A stretch of 64,000 nt of DNA from Komagataeibacter sp. FNDCF1. GTDB lineage: Bacteria; Pseudomonadota; Alphaproteobacteria; Acetobacterales; Acetobacteraceae. The position numbers were made by a program, and so were the translations under genes. The stretch lies in the NCBI RefSeq assembly GCF_021295335.1, contig NZ_JAIWOT010000001.1, positions 2,526,501-2,590,500 on the forward strand. The letters run 5' to 3'. Shown one piece after another: positions 55,295 to 64,000 of this stretch. Within the stretch, counting starts at the first letter, position 1. Every line of letters starts with the position of its first letter. Under the pieces are notes generated by a model. That model saw only the letters and a program-made list of their open reading frames with translations. It was not told where the DNA came from and searched no databases.

Positions 55295-57697
55295 TCAATA
55301 TGATACCGGATCAGTTACGGGCTGCTGGATATGATACGGGAGTGGCTGGTTGTGTTTGATGATATTTACAAAATTTACCAGGGAATCTGCCATTCCATCG
55401 CAGGATGCCGGCATGTCAAGATGACCGAACGGGTGGCCCAGAGGTGAGAAATAGTGCAAACGGTCTTCCCCCATATCATAAAAAATAATTTTACAGGCTT
55501 CTCCAATAAGCTGGGAAATAGTGTAATATTTCCCGACAGGGGAAATGACACAGTCAATATCATGTTCCACACTATAGGTGGCTGCATCCTGGCATGTATT
55601 CAGATTGACATATCGTAATGCCGCTTTTTTTTCATTCGACTGCACATCATCACAGCCAACCGTTACCTGAAAACCCTGTTCCTGCAGGGCATATGCCTGC
55701 TTTTCCACAAACAGTCCGACTGTTTCACCATGTTGCCGTGGCGGTGCAAGAACGAGAATGTTCCGGGCACATGATATCTCAGGTATATCACGCCAGAACT
55801 TCCGGCGGCGGGGCGGGAAAGACAGGTCATAAAGCTGGTACAGATCCAGATTGGGATTATAATAGGGGTCGTTATCAAAAACGTCTGGATACCGGTTGCG
55901 CGCGCGCGCCATCTCATGGCGGAAAAGTGCCTGCTTGTCCGGGGTGTCATCATATCCGCGCGAACGGGATTCATGATGCAGCAGAAGCGGTATGCCAATG
56001 GTCAGGTTTCGATAGCCGCGTGCCTGTGCGGCCAGACAGAGCAGCGTATCGTTGAACGCAACGGCAAACCCGGTGTCGAACCCACCCAGCTCCGCAAATA
56101 ATACAGCGCGGATGGCAAGGCAGGCACCCGTTACCGCCGAGACCTCACGGGTTGCATTCATGAGTCCGAAATAACCACCCGCATCGGATGCGATGCCAAC
56201 CCCCGCGTGGCCGGCACCGCCACACATGCCAATCACACAACCGGCATGCTGCACGGTCCGGTCACCATAAAGAAGTTTGCATCCAACGGCCGCTACATCT
56301 TTTTGTACTGCATATGATGCCAGCTGTTTCAGCCAGTCCCCGCGCTCTACCTCGGTATCATTATTCAGGAACAGCAGGATCTCATGACTGGCGTATTTTG
56401 CGGCAAGGTTGTTCAGACGCGGGAAATTGAATGGTCCGTCATCACGGATGACGACAACCCGGATATCTTTCTGTATGGCCGATAAATACTCAAGCACTGC
56501 CTTTTCGGTCGACCCGTTATCAACGATAATGATCTGGATCCTGTCGGCTGGGTAATCGGTTTTTGCGCCAATACTGTCAATGCAGGCCCGGAGCAGATCA
56601 AGACGGTCCCGTGTGGGAATGATAATGCTGATCGTTGGCCATTCATGGCCGGCAGGCAGCACGATGTCGGATGCAATCCGGTGGCGTTCGGGCATTTTTC
56701 CCAGCAGGTGGGAAAGGATGAATGGAACATGGCATGTCTGGGCGCGCCGCAGGCCCCTTACCGCCTGTTGCAGCACCTGCTGCAGGTTCTCGCCAGCCAG
56801 CAGGGATGCGTAGACACGCTGATTGAGGGCTGCATCCCCCGCCAGCATGCTGCCACCCGTCAGATAATCAACATGACGCAGGAGCTCGGGTGAGAAATCG
56901 GGCTTGAAAAAAGGCGTGTGCCGGACGCCATCGCGCGAACGCATGTCCTCATCGCCATAAACCAGACGGATATCCCGGCGCGCGGCGCAGGACAGGACCA
57001 CAAGCGCATGCGGACGCAGGCAGACATTGCCCGATGCCAGCACCAGCGCCTCGCCTTCCTTCAGGGGTGGATAAGGTGCGGCTGTCGTGAGCCGGGGGGC
57101 TGTGACGGCCTGGCATATGGCCGCAACCTCGTCATGCTGACAGGATGAATCAAAGGTGAAGACCGCGCGCCATTCAGTAAAATACTGTGCCATCAGGCTG
57201 TCCGCAATCGCGGGTGCATTGCGTAGCGTTCGGGCATTGAACTGATATATGACACATATCGGCGCGAAGTAATTCCGGTATGTCTCCACCAGATGGTGGA
57301 AAATATCCATGTCGGCAGCCTGTGGCGTATCGAAGCGCGATAGCCAGCCTGCGTAGCCCCGCCTTGTCGCAGCATGGGGCAGGGGGGCATCCAGTGCCGA
57401 TGGCGATGTATCCGTCCTGTGCTGGAGTCGTGCTGTCAGCTGCTCGCCAATCTGCCTGCCCCAGTGCAGTATGGCCTGCTGTCCGTTCCGCAGCCTGTCA
57501 CGCTGCTTCAGCACGGCCGGGCGTATCTTGCGCACCGGGACCGTAAGACGCCACGACAGCGACCGCCGCAGTCTGAACAGCCGCTGGTCCTGCATGGCCG
57601 TTTCCGCGCGGGCCCGGGCCAGTTCCAGTCGCGCGCGCACGATTTCTTTTTCCAGGTCTGGATGTTCGTCCATGGGGGGAGGAGACTGTGTGTTCAT
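55295..57697 (-). CDS. Tandem GT2 glycosyltransferase with extra C-terminal domain
   Basis: 800 residues. The N-terminus (about 15-110) is helical and charged, likely coiled coil (KEIVRARLELARARAETAMQ). A first GT-A-like part lacks a clear donor loop but has LVYGDEDMRSRDG and PFFKPDFSPELL. A complete GT2 domain follows (about 355-610): ISIIIPTRDRLDLLRAC, IIVDNGST, FLNNDTEVERGDW, and TGACLAIRAVLFAELGGFDT. The last 150 residues (NILVLAPPRQHGETVGLFVE) look like a separate Rossmann-like domain. Such proteins belong to O-antigen or exopolysaccharide synthesis, and the architecture recalls rhamnan-type enzymes. Confidence 0.85.
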   Translation of the reverse strand: MNTQSPPPMDEHPDLEKEIVRARLELARARAETAMQDQRLFRLRRSLSWRLTVPVRKIRPAVLKQRDRLRNGQQAILHWGRQIGEQLTARLQHRTDTSPSALDAPLPHAATRRGYAGWLSRFDTPQAADMDIFHHLVETYRNYFAPICVIYQFNARTLRNAPAIADSLMAQYFTEWRAVFTFDSSCQHDEVAAICQAVTAPRLTTAAPYPPLKEGEALVLASGNVCLRPHALVVLSCAARRDIRLVYGDEDMRSRDGVRHTPFFKPDFSPELLRHVDYLTGGSMLAGDAALNQRVYASLLAGENLQQVLQQAVRGLRRAQTCHVPFILSHLLGKMPERHRIASDIVLPAGHEWPTISIIIPTRDRLDLLRACIDSIGAKTDYPADRIQIIIVDNGSTEKAVLEYLSAIQKDIRVVVIRDDGPFNFPRLNNLAAKYASHEILLFLNNDTEVERGDWLKQLASYAVQKDVAAVGCKLLYGDRTVQHAGCVIGMCGGAGHAGVGIASDAGGYFGLMNATREVSAVTGACLAIRAVLFAELGGFDTGFAVAFNDTLLCLAAQARGYRNLTIGIPLLLHHESRSRGYDDTPDKQALFRHEMARARNRYPDVFDNDPYYNPNLDLYQLYDLSFPPRRRKFWRDIPEISCARNILVLAPPRQHGETVGLFVEKQAYALQEQGFQVTVGCDDVQSNEKKAALRYVNLNTCQDAATYSVEHDIDCVISPVGKYYTISQLIGEACKIIFYDMGEDRLHYFSPLGHPFGHLDMPASCDGMADSLVNFVNIIKHNQPLPYHIQQPVTDPVSY

Positions 57698-57742
57698 TAC
57701 GATGATGCTTGTCCGGAAAACCTGTAAGATGCCATTCCTGTA

Positions 57743-59566
57743 TCAGGGCATTGCATATGTGCTGCAGGCATAGTCTTTCATCCACATATCCCGGTTGCGG
57801 GAACTGGCCCAGGAATCAAAATTCCGGATTGTCTGCAGCAGGGGATGGCTGGCCCAACGGCCATCCGCCATGAAATTGACCAGTACCCTGGCCATGCCAG
57901 ACGGGTCGGCAGGCAGGGCGAGAGCGTTGCGCTGTGCTTCAAACCTGTCGGCAAAATCCACAATACCCCGCAGGACTTCAGCATTAAGTTCCAGCAGGTT
58001 ATCTGTAGGGCCACGTCCCGGATCAAGTACCGGCATGACCGCGCCGGTGCTGTCCTGGTAACTGATGACCGGATCATGCGGTGCCGAGAAGAAGAACTCG
58101 CCGGCAACACGATTGTCATAGATGGCATGCAGGAGATCGGGCGGGGTGTTGCGTGCATTGATGAGCGCGGACATGGACATGGATCTGGCGCGCTTTACGC
58201 ACATGCGCTGATCTGTCAGGCAGAAATAATATCCCCTTACATCCAGCGGAAGCAGTTCGCGAATGGCGGCCTCGAAGGCTTCTTGTGTGGTTCCGTTCCA
58301 GCCGATATCCACAAAGGCCACTTTCTGTCCCGCATGCAGATCGTGCTGCAGCAGATGGCGTAACAGCCCCCGGCGGGTGCGGTAAGCAACCTTCAGGATT
58401 TCACGCTGCCATGCGCTGACCAGGGCGCGGATTGTCTCGGGCACCCGGTCGGGAATGACGGAACCGGCAGGGAACCCGATATCCGCAAGAATCTCCGCAG
58501 CGGGTGCGGCAACGCCAATACGGGCAAAAATTTCATCCGGTGACAGCCCACCCGCGCCTGACACCAGGAATTCCATGAAGTCTGGAAAACTGTTTTCCGA
58601 CATGGCGGCAAGGGAGAAAGCAACACGGGAGCCAAGCAGATAGGATGACGCGGGCAGGCCTGCCGCCCCGCTGGCCCGCCGCTGTTCAAGAAGCTGGTGC
58701 AGGACATAACCATCCCGCGAGACGAACAGGATATGCTCCACCCGGTCCGCCCTGGCCTGCGCAATGATCCAGTCCAGAAACCCGACGGCCGCGGGACCGC
58801 CTACCATAAACCCCAGTTCATGTGCACTCCCAGCCCTGACCTGTTCCTGATGAACACGGACAAGTGCGCGTGCCAGTGACGTGGCGGGGGAGAAATCCTT
58901 ATCACGTGCCGGCAGGCGTGCTTCCCGGTAATGGAAAGCCTGAAGGCCTTTTTCCCGGGCCCGTTCAACATCCGCTACAAGGTTATCGCCAATATGCAGG
59001 ACCGTATGGGGTGGCGTGTTCAGGTCACGGCAAAGTATCTCGAATAATGCTCCGGTATCTCTTTTCGTCGCGTTCCTGTCCGATGAAATATAGAGGGGAA
59101 CGCAGGGCAGGTCATGCCTGCGCAGGAGTTCAGTGAAAAAGGGGGCCTGAAAATACATGTCGGATGTAATGACGACCTGCTTGCCCTGTGCGATGGCTTC
59201 CCGGAAAAGGGCAGTCATCTCCGGGTTGGGCAGGGTCAGGTCCTGCTCCATTTCCCATTCCATGGCATGGGCGGTGGCGGGCAGGTCGGGCGAACAGGCG
59301 TAAATACCTGCAAAGGTGATTTCCCGCCTTTTCTGCTCAGACATGACCTCAAAGGCACGCTTCTGCGCGGCGCGACGCCGTTGCGTGAAGTCGGGGATAT
59401 CAAGCCGTTGCCCTACCATCTTGAAGATGTCTTCCGCATGGACAACGGGGCGTACGAAAAGGGTGTCGAAAAAATCAAAGGAAATGACATCGGCCTGCAT
59501 CATTTTCTGCCGCAGCTGTGCAAGCATGGTCATATGCGCCGACGTATCATGTGGGGGGGCGTTCAT
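57743..59566 (-). CDS. HAD-type hydrolase fused to a large uncharacterised domain
   Basis: 607 residues. The N-terminal third is a HAD phosphatase: motif I VISFDFFDTLFVRP, motif II VVITSDMYF and motif III/IV LHIGDNLVADVERAREKG. The remaining 370 residues form a second domain starting around GFMVGGPAAVGFLDWIIAQA, with FVSRDGYVLHQLLEQR and VAFVDIGWNGTTQEAFEAAI. Similar HAD-plus-tail proteins occur in polysaccharide loci next to GT2 enzymes, but their reaction is not established. It sits between two tandem-GT2 genes, 12 bases after the upstream one. Confidence 0.8.
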   Translation of the reverse strand: MNAPPHDTSAHMTMLAQLRQKMMQADVISFDFFDTLFVRPVVHAEDIFKMVGQRLDIPDFTQRRRAAQKRAFEVMSEQKRREITFAGIYACSPDLPATAHAMEWEMEQDLTLPNPEMTALFREAIAQGKQVVITSDMYFQAPFFTELLRRHDLPCVPLYISSDRNATKRDTGALFEILCRDLNTPPHTVLHIGDNLVADVERAREKGLQAFHYREARLPARDKDFSPATSLARALVRVHQEQVRAGSAHELGFMVGGPAAVGFLDWIIAQARADRVEHILFVSRDGYVLHQLLEQRRASGAAGLPASSYLLGSRVAFSLAAMSENSFPDFMEFLVSGAGGLSPDEIFARIGVAAPAAEILADIGFPAGSVIPDRVPETIRALVSAWQREILKVAYRTRRGLLRHLLQHDLHAGQKVAFVDIGWNGTTQEAFEAAIRELLPLDVRGYYFCLTDQRMCVKRARSMSMSALINARNTPPDLLHAIYDNRVAGEFFFSAPHDPVISYQDSTGAVMPVLDPGRGPTDNLLELNAEVLRGIVDFADRFEAQRNALALPADPSGMARVLVNFMADGRWASHPLLQTIRNFDSWASSRNRDMWMKDYACSTYAMP

Positions 59567-59578
59567 TAAACGGATCTT

Positions 59579-61351
59579 TTACAATGCCAGGTCAAAGCGG
59601 GTGCTGTCCGCGCGCAGGTTGGCATTGTAAAATGGATCATGCAAAAAAAACTCCGGATTTTTGTTATACATATCCATGATATCTTTAATATCGGCGTTTA
59701 TTTCCGGTTTGTGCGCATATGTGAATTTTGCCTGCGGGCAGACGATATTCCAGTAATTTTTCTGTACAAGCCGGAAGCATAGATCGATTTCCGTAAGATC
59801 CCGGGCCAGACTTTCATCAAAACCCTGCATCATCTCGAATTTTGCACGCTCGATCATCAGGCAGGCACCGCTCACGGCAATCCAGTTATATTCTACAAGA
59901 TTGCGCATGAAGTAGCCACCTTCCCGGTTGTCCATGCCCTGAAAGGCAAAAACCGGACGTCCCGACCCGTTCAGGATGCCGGCATGCTGTACATGCTTGC
60001 CCCCCGGCAGCAGCAGCTTCGCGCCTACCGCCCCGATATGCTCGCGTTGTGCGTAGCCGGCCATGCGGTCCAGTGCATCGGGTACCTGCAGTTCCAGATC
60101 CGCGTCCAGAAACAGCAGTACCGTCCCTTCTGCCTGTGCTGCGCCAAAATTGCGGGCTGCCGGCATGGTACAGATGGTTTCAGGTAATGAGACATGCCTG
60201 CATGGGCTGGAAGATGGCACATCGATGTGCCCGGTCCTGTCTGATGCCACAATAATGATTTCTGTATTTTCCCATTCATTACCTTGGCTGATCGCCTGCA
60301 GGCATTGGCGTAGCTGCGCTTTGTGTTTGTGGGACTGGATGACAATAATTATGGAAATCATTGTATCCGCTTCAGGAATATAGCGGATACAATGAACGGG
60401 GTGACCCGGAAGTGGCTCCACCAGGCCTGCATGGCCACGTCTGTGCAGGGCTTCTTCCCGCAGGCGCTGCGCTGCGGAAACGGCATACGGTTTTGCCGCC
60501 ATGTCAGCCGCGATGGACTGGGGGATGATACGCCAGTGATAAAGGACTTTCGGGATATGGAAGATCTTTTGCGCGCGCTCGGTAATCCGTAAAACTAGAT
60601 CCCAGTCCTGTGCGCCATTAAATTCGGACCTGAGCAATCCTGTCTGCATCAACAGGTCACGTCGTACACAGCTGACATGGCAGGTGTACATGATGCTCAT
60701 CAGGGTATCTGGTGACCAGTCCGGTTTGAAGAACGGCTGAACAAAACGGCCGTTTTCATCTATTTTATCTTCATCACTATATATGTAATCCGGATCATGC
60801 AGGTTGATGCACAGGGCCAGTTCATGCAGGCAGTCTTCTGTCAGTTCATCATCATGGTCCAGAAAAACGACATGACTGCCTGTTGCCGCCCGGATGGCTG
60901 TATTGGTCGCCTCGGCAATACCGGTATTGTGTTCAAGATACAGCACATGAACCGAAGGATGGGACAGTGATTGCAGAAAGCCGACCGTATCTTCACGGCT
61001 GCTTGCATCATCGACAAGAATAAGATTCCAGTCTGGATACCATTGCCGGTAAACGGATTCCAGCATGGCGTCCAGCAGACGGGGCTCGGTATTATATACC
61101 GGAACCACAATGGAAAATTCCGGTCCTGCCGGAAGATCGGGCAGTACGACATCAGGCTTTTCAGAACGGACATAACAGTATTCTGGTGCTGTCCGTGTTA
61201 TATGATAATGGTGCCGAGTATCCAGATCAAGATAATGGCGTTCCATCTTTCCGGCAGGGATGAAGGAACGGATCTGCCGTGCAAGGCGTCGGAAATATCG
61301 AATGGGTGAAGATATGCCGCGCGGAATTTTTCTCTTGTTGGTCATTTCCAT
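59579..61351 (-). CDS. Tandem GT2 glycosyltransferase
   Basis: 590 residues with two GT-A domains. Domain one (about 78-300): FSIVVPVYNTEPRLLDAMLE, LILVDDASS, VVFLDHDDELTEDC, YSDEDKIDENGRFVQPFFKP. Domain two (about 325-560): MISIIIVIQSHKHKAQLRQC, FLDADLELQVPDAL, VSGACLMIERAKFEMMQGFD. The YSDED...PFFKPDWSPD block is also found in the 800-residue neighbour, so both share an evolutionary origin. It ends 12 bases before the HAD gene, with which it is probably co-transcribed. Nothing is identified in the 285 bases upstream of its start (61352-61636). Confidence 0.9.
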   Translation of the reverse strand: MEMTNKRKIPRGISSPIRYFRRLARQIRSFIPAGKMERHYLDLDTRHHYHITRTAPEYCYVRSEKPDVVLPDLPAGPEFSIVVPVYNTEPRLLDAMLESVYRQWYPDWNLILVDDASSREDTVGFLQSLSHPSVHVLYLEHNTGIAEATNTAIRAATGSHVVFLDHDDELTEDCLHELALCINLHDPDYIYSDEDKIDENGRFVQPFFKPDWSPDTLMSIMYTCHVSCVRRDLLMQTGLLRSEFNGAQDWDLVLRITERAQKIFHIPKVLYHWRIIPQSIAADMAAKPYAVSAAQRLREEALHRRGHAGLVEPLPGHPVHCIRYIPEADTMISIIIVIQSHKHKAQLRQCLQAISQGNEWENTEIIIVASDRTGHIDVPSSSPCRHVSLPETICTMPAARNFGAAQAEGTVLLFLDADLELQVPDALDRMAGYAQREHIGAVGAKLLLPGGKHVQHAGILNGSGRPVFAFQGMDNREGGYFMRNLVEYNWIAVSGACLMIERAKFEMMQGFDESLARDLTEIDLCFRLVQKNYWNIVCPQAKFTYAHKPEINADIKDIMDMYNKNPEFFLHDPFYNANLRADSTRFDLAL

Positions 61352-61636
61352 TTATTAAAATCTATATTATCCGGATATGAGTGCGCTTGATTTCTTCATG
61401 ACATGCGGCGGCCATCAATCGTTTCAAAATACGACAACCGGATGATTACGCATGACCTTCCCATGGCGATGTCTGGACAACAATGCCACTCCTTTCGCAT
61501 TCACATCCCGGAACGGTACGTTATCACAGGCCGGGTGTTGAGGGAAACGGCGGTGCCGGATGACGGAATTTCCGGCCGGGGCCGCCTGCCTGTCATGCGG
61601 CCAAGGGTGGATCGCCGCTTCCGGGTAGCGCCAGTG

Positions 61637-62881
61637 TCAGGGTGTGGAGATGAATGTTTCCACATTCGCCTGCCGGGACTGAGGGGAAGCATTCCACTGC
61701 CGTGCTTCAGGCGCCCGGGTCATCATTTCCCGTCCTGCGCCGTAAATATGGTAAAGGGAACTGGCCGGCATATGGTCGACCATGGGGCGCAGTTGCTGGT
61801 CAAGGCGATCAATCCAGCCACCGGCCAGATGATCGGGTGCATAGCGTTCAAAAAACAGGCCGCTGATCTGCGGCAGCATGCTGGTGGCCTCCACGCCGTC
61901 ATGCGCCTGCTTGCGACCGAGCAGACGCATGAGCTCGGTCTGTGGCCAGATACGGGTGGAGTGCTCGATGACTATGCCATCTTCCGTCACGGCATCGAAA
62001 GCCAGCCCCGTCCCGGGGTGACAGCCAGCAGTCACACCGCTTGCGAACAGTCGGTCTGCCGCGGCGGCAATCCGCATGCTTTCCGCACCCGTACAGCCTG
62101 AAAGCCGGCTGTATTCATGCAGAAGCCACGACCATTCGAACAGGTGCCCCGGTTCGGCACGGTTGCGGCCGGGCGGAAGGGCCGCAACCCATTCCGCATC
62201 GAAAAACTCACGCACCATGCCAGATCGGGCATCGATAAAACGCTCAAGCGCGAGCGAGACAAGAGGCCTGGCCTGATTAAGGTAGAACGCATCCCCTGTC
62301 GTTTCAGACAGGGTGAGGCAGGCTTCAAGCATATGCATGTGCGGATTTTGCCGGCGCAGGGAATCCGCCGGGGGAAGGGAGTCCCGAAAGCCGCCATTCC
62401 CTGCGGCAAAAATGGTATGGATTTCATCCATGGTCTCGCGCGCTATCGTGCGATAACGGGTTTCGGCCGTAAGCTTGTACGCCCATGCATAAGCAAAAAG
62501 AATGAACGCATGGGCATAAAGGTCACGCACGCGGGAGGCTGGGCGCCCATCGGATGCGAGCGAAAATATCCAGCCCGGCGCACCGTCGCAATGCCTGTAA
62601 AGACGCTCGATCTCATCAAGGCAGCGGACGGCCTGGGCCGAGCGATCATAAAATCCGTCAATTGCCGCACGGCAATAGGTCGCCACCTGCCGGGCCTGCA
62701 CCATGAGGCGCAGCTGCTTCATGGGCACTGGAGAGGCATCCCAGCCCAACCGTTCATGATAGAGATGGCAACTGCTATCGAAACCGGCGTCACTCCACAG
62801 CGGCAGGGCCCGACCGATGAGCCATTTCCGCCATTGGGCCTGCATGGTAATGCTGGAAGAGGGACCGCTGGTTGTCGACAT
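61637..62881 (-). CDS. AGE family epimerase/isomerase
   Basis: 414 residues from the ATG at 62881 (MSTTSGPSSSITMQAQWRKW); a frame from 62929 lacks a ribosome site. The protein has the alpha/alpha-barrel pattern of N-acylglucosamine 2-epimerase, mannose isomerase and related enzymes: RDLYAHAFILFAYAWAYKLT, NPHMHMLEACLTLSETTGD and EPGHLFEWSWLLHEYSRL, which supply the conserved His residues (H in DLYAHAF, HMHMLEA and PGHLFEW). The exact sugar interconversion is unknown; in this position it may supply mannose or a related unit for the polymer. Confidence 0.88.
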   Translation of the reverse strand: MSTTSGPSSSITMQAQWRKWLIGRALPLWSDAGFDSSCHLYHERLGWDASPVPMKQLRLMVQARQVATYCRAAIDGFYDRSAQAVRCLDEIERLYRHCDGAPGWIFSLASDGRPASRVRDLYAHAFILFAYAWAYKLTAETRYRTIARETMDEIHTIFAAGNGGFRDSLPPADSLRRQNPHMHMLEACLTLSETTGDAFYLNQARPLVSLALERFIDARSGMVREFFDAEWVAALPPGRNRAEPGHLFEWSWLLHEYSRLSGCTGAESMRIAAAADRLFASGVTAGCHPGTGLAFDAVTEDGIVIEHSTRIWPQTELMRLLGRKQAHDGVEATSMLPQISGLFFERYAPDHLAGGWIDRLDQQLRPMVDHMPASSLYHIYGAGREMMTRAPEARQWNASPQSRQANVETFISTP

Positions 62882-63118
62882 GATACTGATCTGCCCTGAT
62901 ACGCTGGCAGCCAGACCAGCACGCAGCATAAAATGGCTGTGTTTTCGCTACAATGAAAGAGGCAATTGCGGCATGCAGGACGCAACGGAACCCGTCGATA
63001 TCATGCTGGATAACATGAACATTTCACAACCATATTGCCATTGACGGCGGGCGTGACCCGGGACGCCGGGTCTTGTGGTGTTGCCTGAAGTATAAAGTAG
63101 GTAAAACGATTATTTATA

Positions 63119-64000
63119 TTATCTCGCGATGCCACCCATCGACGTTCCGGGAGAAATGATGGTCGTGATCAGACCAAAGAATTTATAGAATTTGTTACTT
63201 GCCGAATTGGCAACATAAATGAGATCCCCGTCCCGCATCATGAATTCCTGCGCCAGGAAGTAGCTGCTTGGGTTCATCATGTCCAACTGGTAGATGACTG
63301 GTGCAGTTGATGCATTATTATCAACCGGCATACCAAGCCGGCGCAGGATGTCAGCATTTTCAAAGCGGAAAAGATAGACGGCATTGGGGTCGGCACGTGA
63401 ATCGATCGGGCCACCAACGCGGGAAACCGCCTCGGCCATTGTCAGGGTCGGGGTTGTAAACTGTACCTGCGTTATATGATTGGTTGCGCCAAATACACTG
63501 AAGCTGCGTGGCTGGAACGTAAGCTGGACCCGATCTCCGGGCTGCATGACAATGTTCTGGGCGGGATCGTTTTCAATGACCTTGAGGGGCAGTTCGGCAA
63601 TCTTGCTGTTCCGTGTCAGCCGGACGACATAGTCTTCATCGGCATGGGTCTGCTGCTCCTCGCCCCCTGCCAGTGCGATGACATCCAGGATGCGTTCACG
63701 GTTCGGGGTCAGCATGATCCGGCTTGGGCGGCGGACCCCGCCATACACCATGACGGAGTTGGCAATGTCGGAAGCAATCCGGACCAGAACCTGCGGCGCC
63801 TGGGATTTCTGCTTCAGTCTGGCCAGAATGGCATCGGCGGCCTGATTGGTGGTCATGTTGGCGACATGGATCTGACCGGCAAAGGGGATTTCGATATTGC
63901 CGCTGCCATCGACGCTGAGGAGCGGCAGATGTGAAGCCGTGGAGGTACCGGACATCGAACCGGTGCCGCCGCCGGTCGCACCCGTGCTGCCGCCCATACC
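63119..64000 (-). CDS. Polysaccharide export protein (Wza-like), 5' end outside window
   Basis: Outer-membrane polysaccharide secretin-type protein; 293 visible residues, the N-terminus with signal peptide lying beyond base 64000. The frame is open to the window edge. A Gly/Ser/Thr-rich linker is followed by the Poly_export domain (LLSVDGSGNIEIPFAGQIHV) and SLBB-like modules (VYGGVRRPSRIMLTPNRERI, FSVFGATNHITQVQF). It ends in a hydrophobic C-terminal stretch (FYKFFGLITTIISPGTSMGG). It is the first gene of the - strand part of the exopolysaccharide locus, upstream of the AGE epimerase by 237 bases of A/T-rich DNA without another gene. Confidence 0.9.
   Translation of the reverse strand, partial: GMGGSTGATGGGTGSMSGTSTASHLPLLSVDGSGNIEIPFAGQIHVANMTTNQAADAILARLKQKSQAPQVLVRIASDIANSVMVYGGVRRPSRIMLTPNRERILDVIALAGGEEQQTHADEDYVVRLTRNSKIAELPLKVIENDPAQNIVMQPGDRVQLTFQPRSFSVFGATNHITQVQFTTPTLTMAEAVSRVGGPIDSRADPNAVYLFRFENADILRRLGMPVDNNASTAPVIYQLDMMNPSSYFLAQEFMMRDGDLIYVANSASNKFYKFFGLITTIISPGTSMGGIAR

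Overview
The window looks like a piece of chromosome from an acetic acid bacterium (Acetobacteraceae, most likely Komagataeibacter or Gluconacetobacter). The reasons are a high-GC alphaproteobacterial gene style, a complete pqqABCDE operon with a typical 26-residue PqqA, a ChvG/ChvI two-component pair, ETF and ETF-quinone oxidoreductase genes, two sugar porters and a large exopolysaccharide locus. The genus is inferred from gene content and has not been tested by a search.

Layout. 0-12.5 kb: the end of a dTDP-rhamnose reductase gene, a MATE exporter, a gene-poor stretch holding a candidate structured small RNA, a 67-residue protein, etfBA with ETF-QO, a 2OG-Fe(II) oxygenase, and an FNR neighbourhood (ompW-hemN, a small acyltransferase-like gene, an FNR-type regulator, two perfect FNR boxes). 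12.5-18.4 kb: the pqq operon, with an intrinsic terminator between pqqA and pqqB, then chvIG. 18.6-25 kb: grpE, dnaK, dnaJ, dapB and metK; metK is preceded by a strongly structured segment. 25-26.7 kb: an apparently intact IS110-family element of the IS1111 type with subterminal inverted repeats and a long structured non-coding tail. 26.7-46.5 kb: mostly housekeeping and transport genes (trmB, an SDR, DedA, an S9 peptidase, hldE, two sugar porters, selO, an HIBYL-CoA hydrolase-like gene, a flavin reductase, a Zur-like repressor, folC, accD, trpBA, corA). 46.6-64 kb: an outer-membrane porin and an exopolysaccharide locus with two GT4 enzymes, a 1253-residue TPR/double-GT protein, two tandem-GT2 proteins, a HAD-type protein, an AGE-family epimerase and a Wza-like export protein that runs off the window.

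Two kinds of structure are not explained by the genes. First, a family of about 80-bp nested palindromes (seven good copies and two degenerate ones) sits just 3' of gene ends throughout the window, in both orientations, and resembles mobile or propagated double terminators. Second, several intergenic regions carry compact RNA-like folds: 2594-2714, 23686-23766 before metK, and 25210-25410 in the IS tail. The exopolysaccharide section is visibly richer in A/T than the rest and contains unusual multidomain glycosyltransferases, which fits acquisition or rapid divergence of that locus.

No tRNA, rRNA, CRISPR array or replication origin was recognised.
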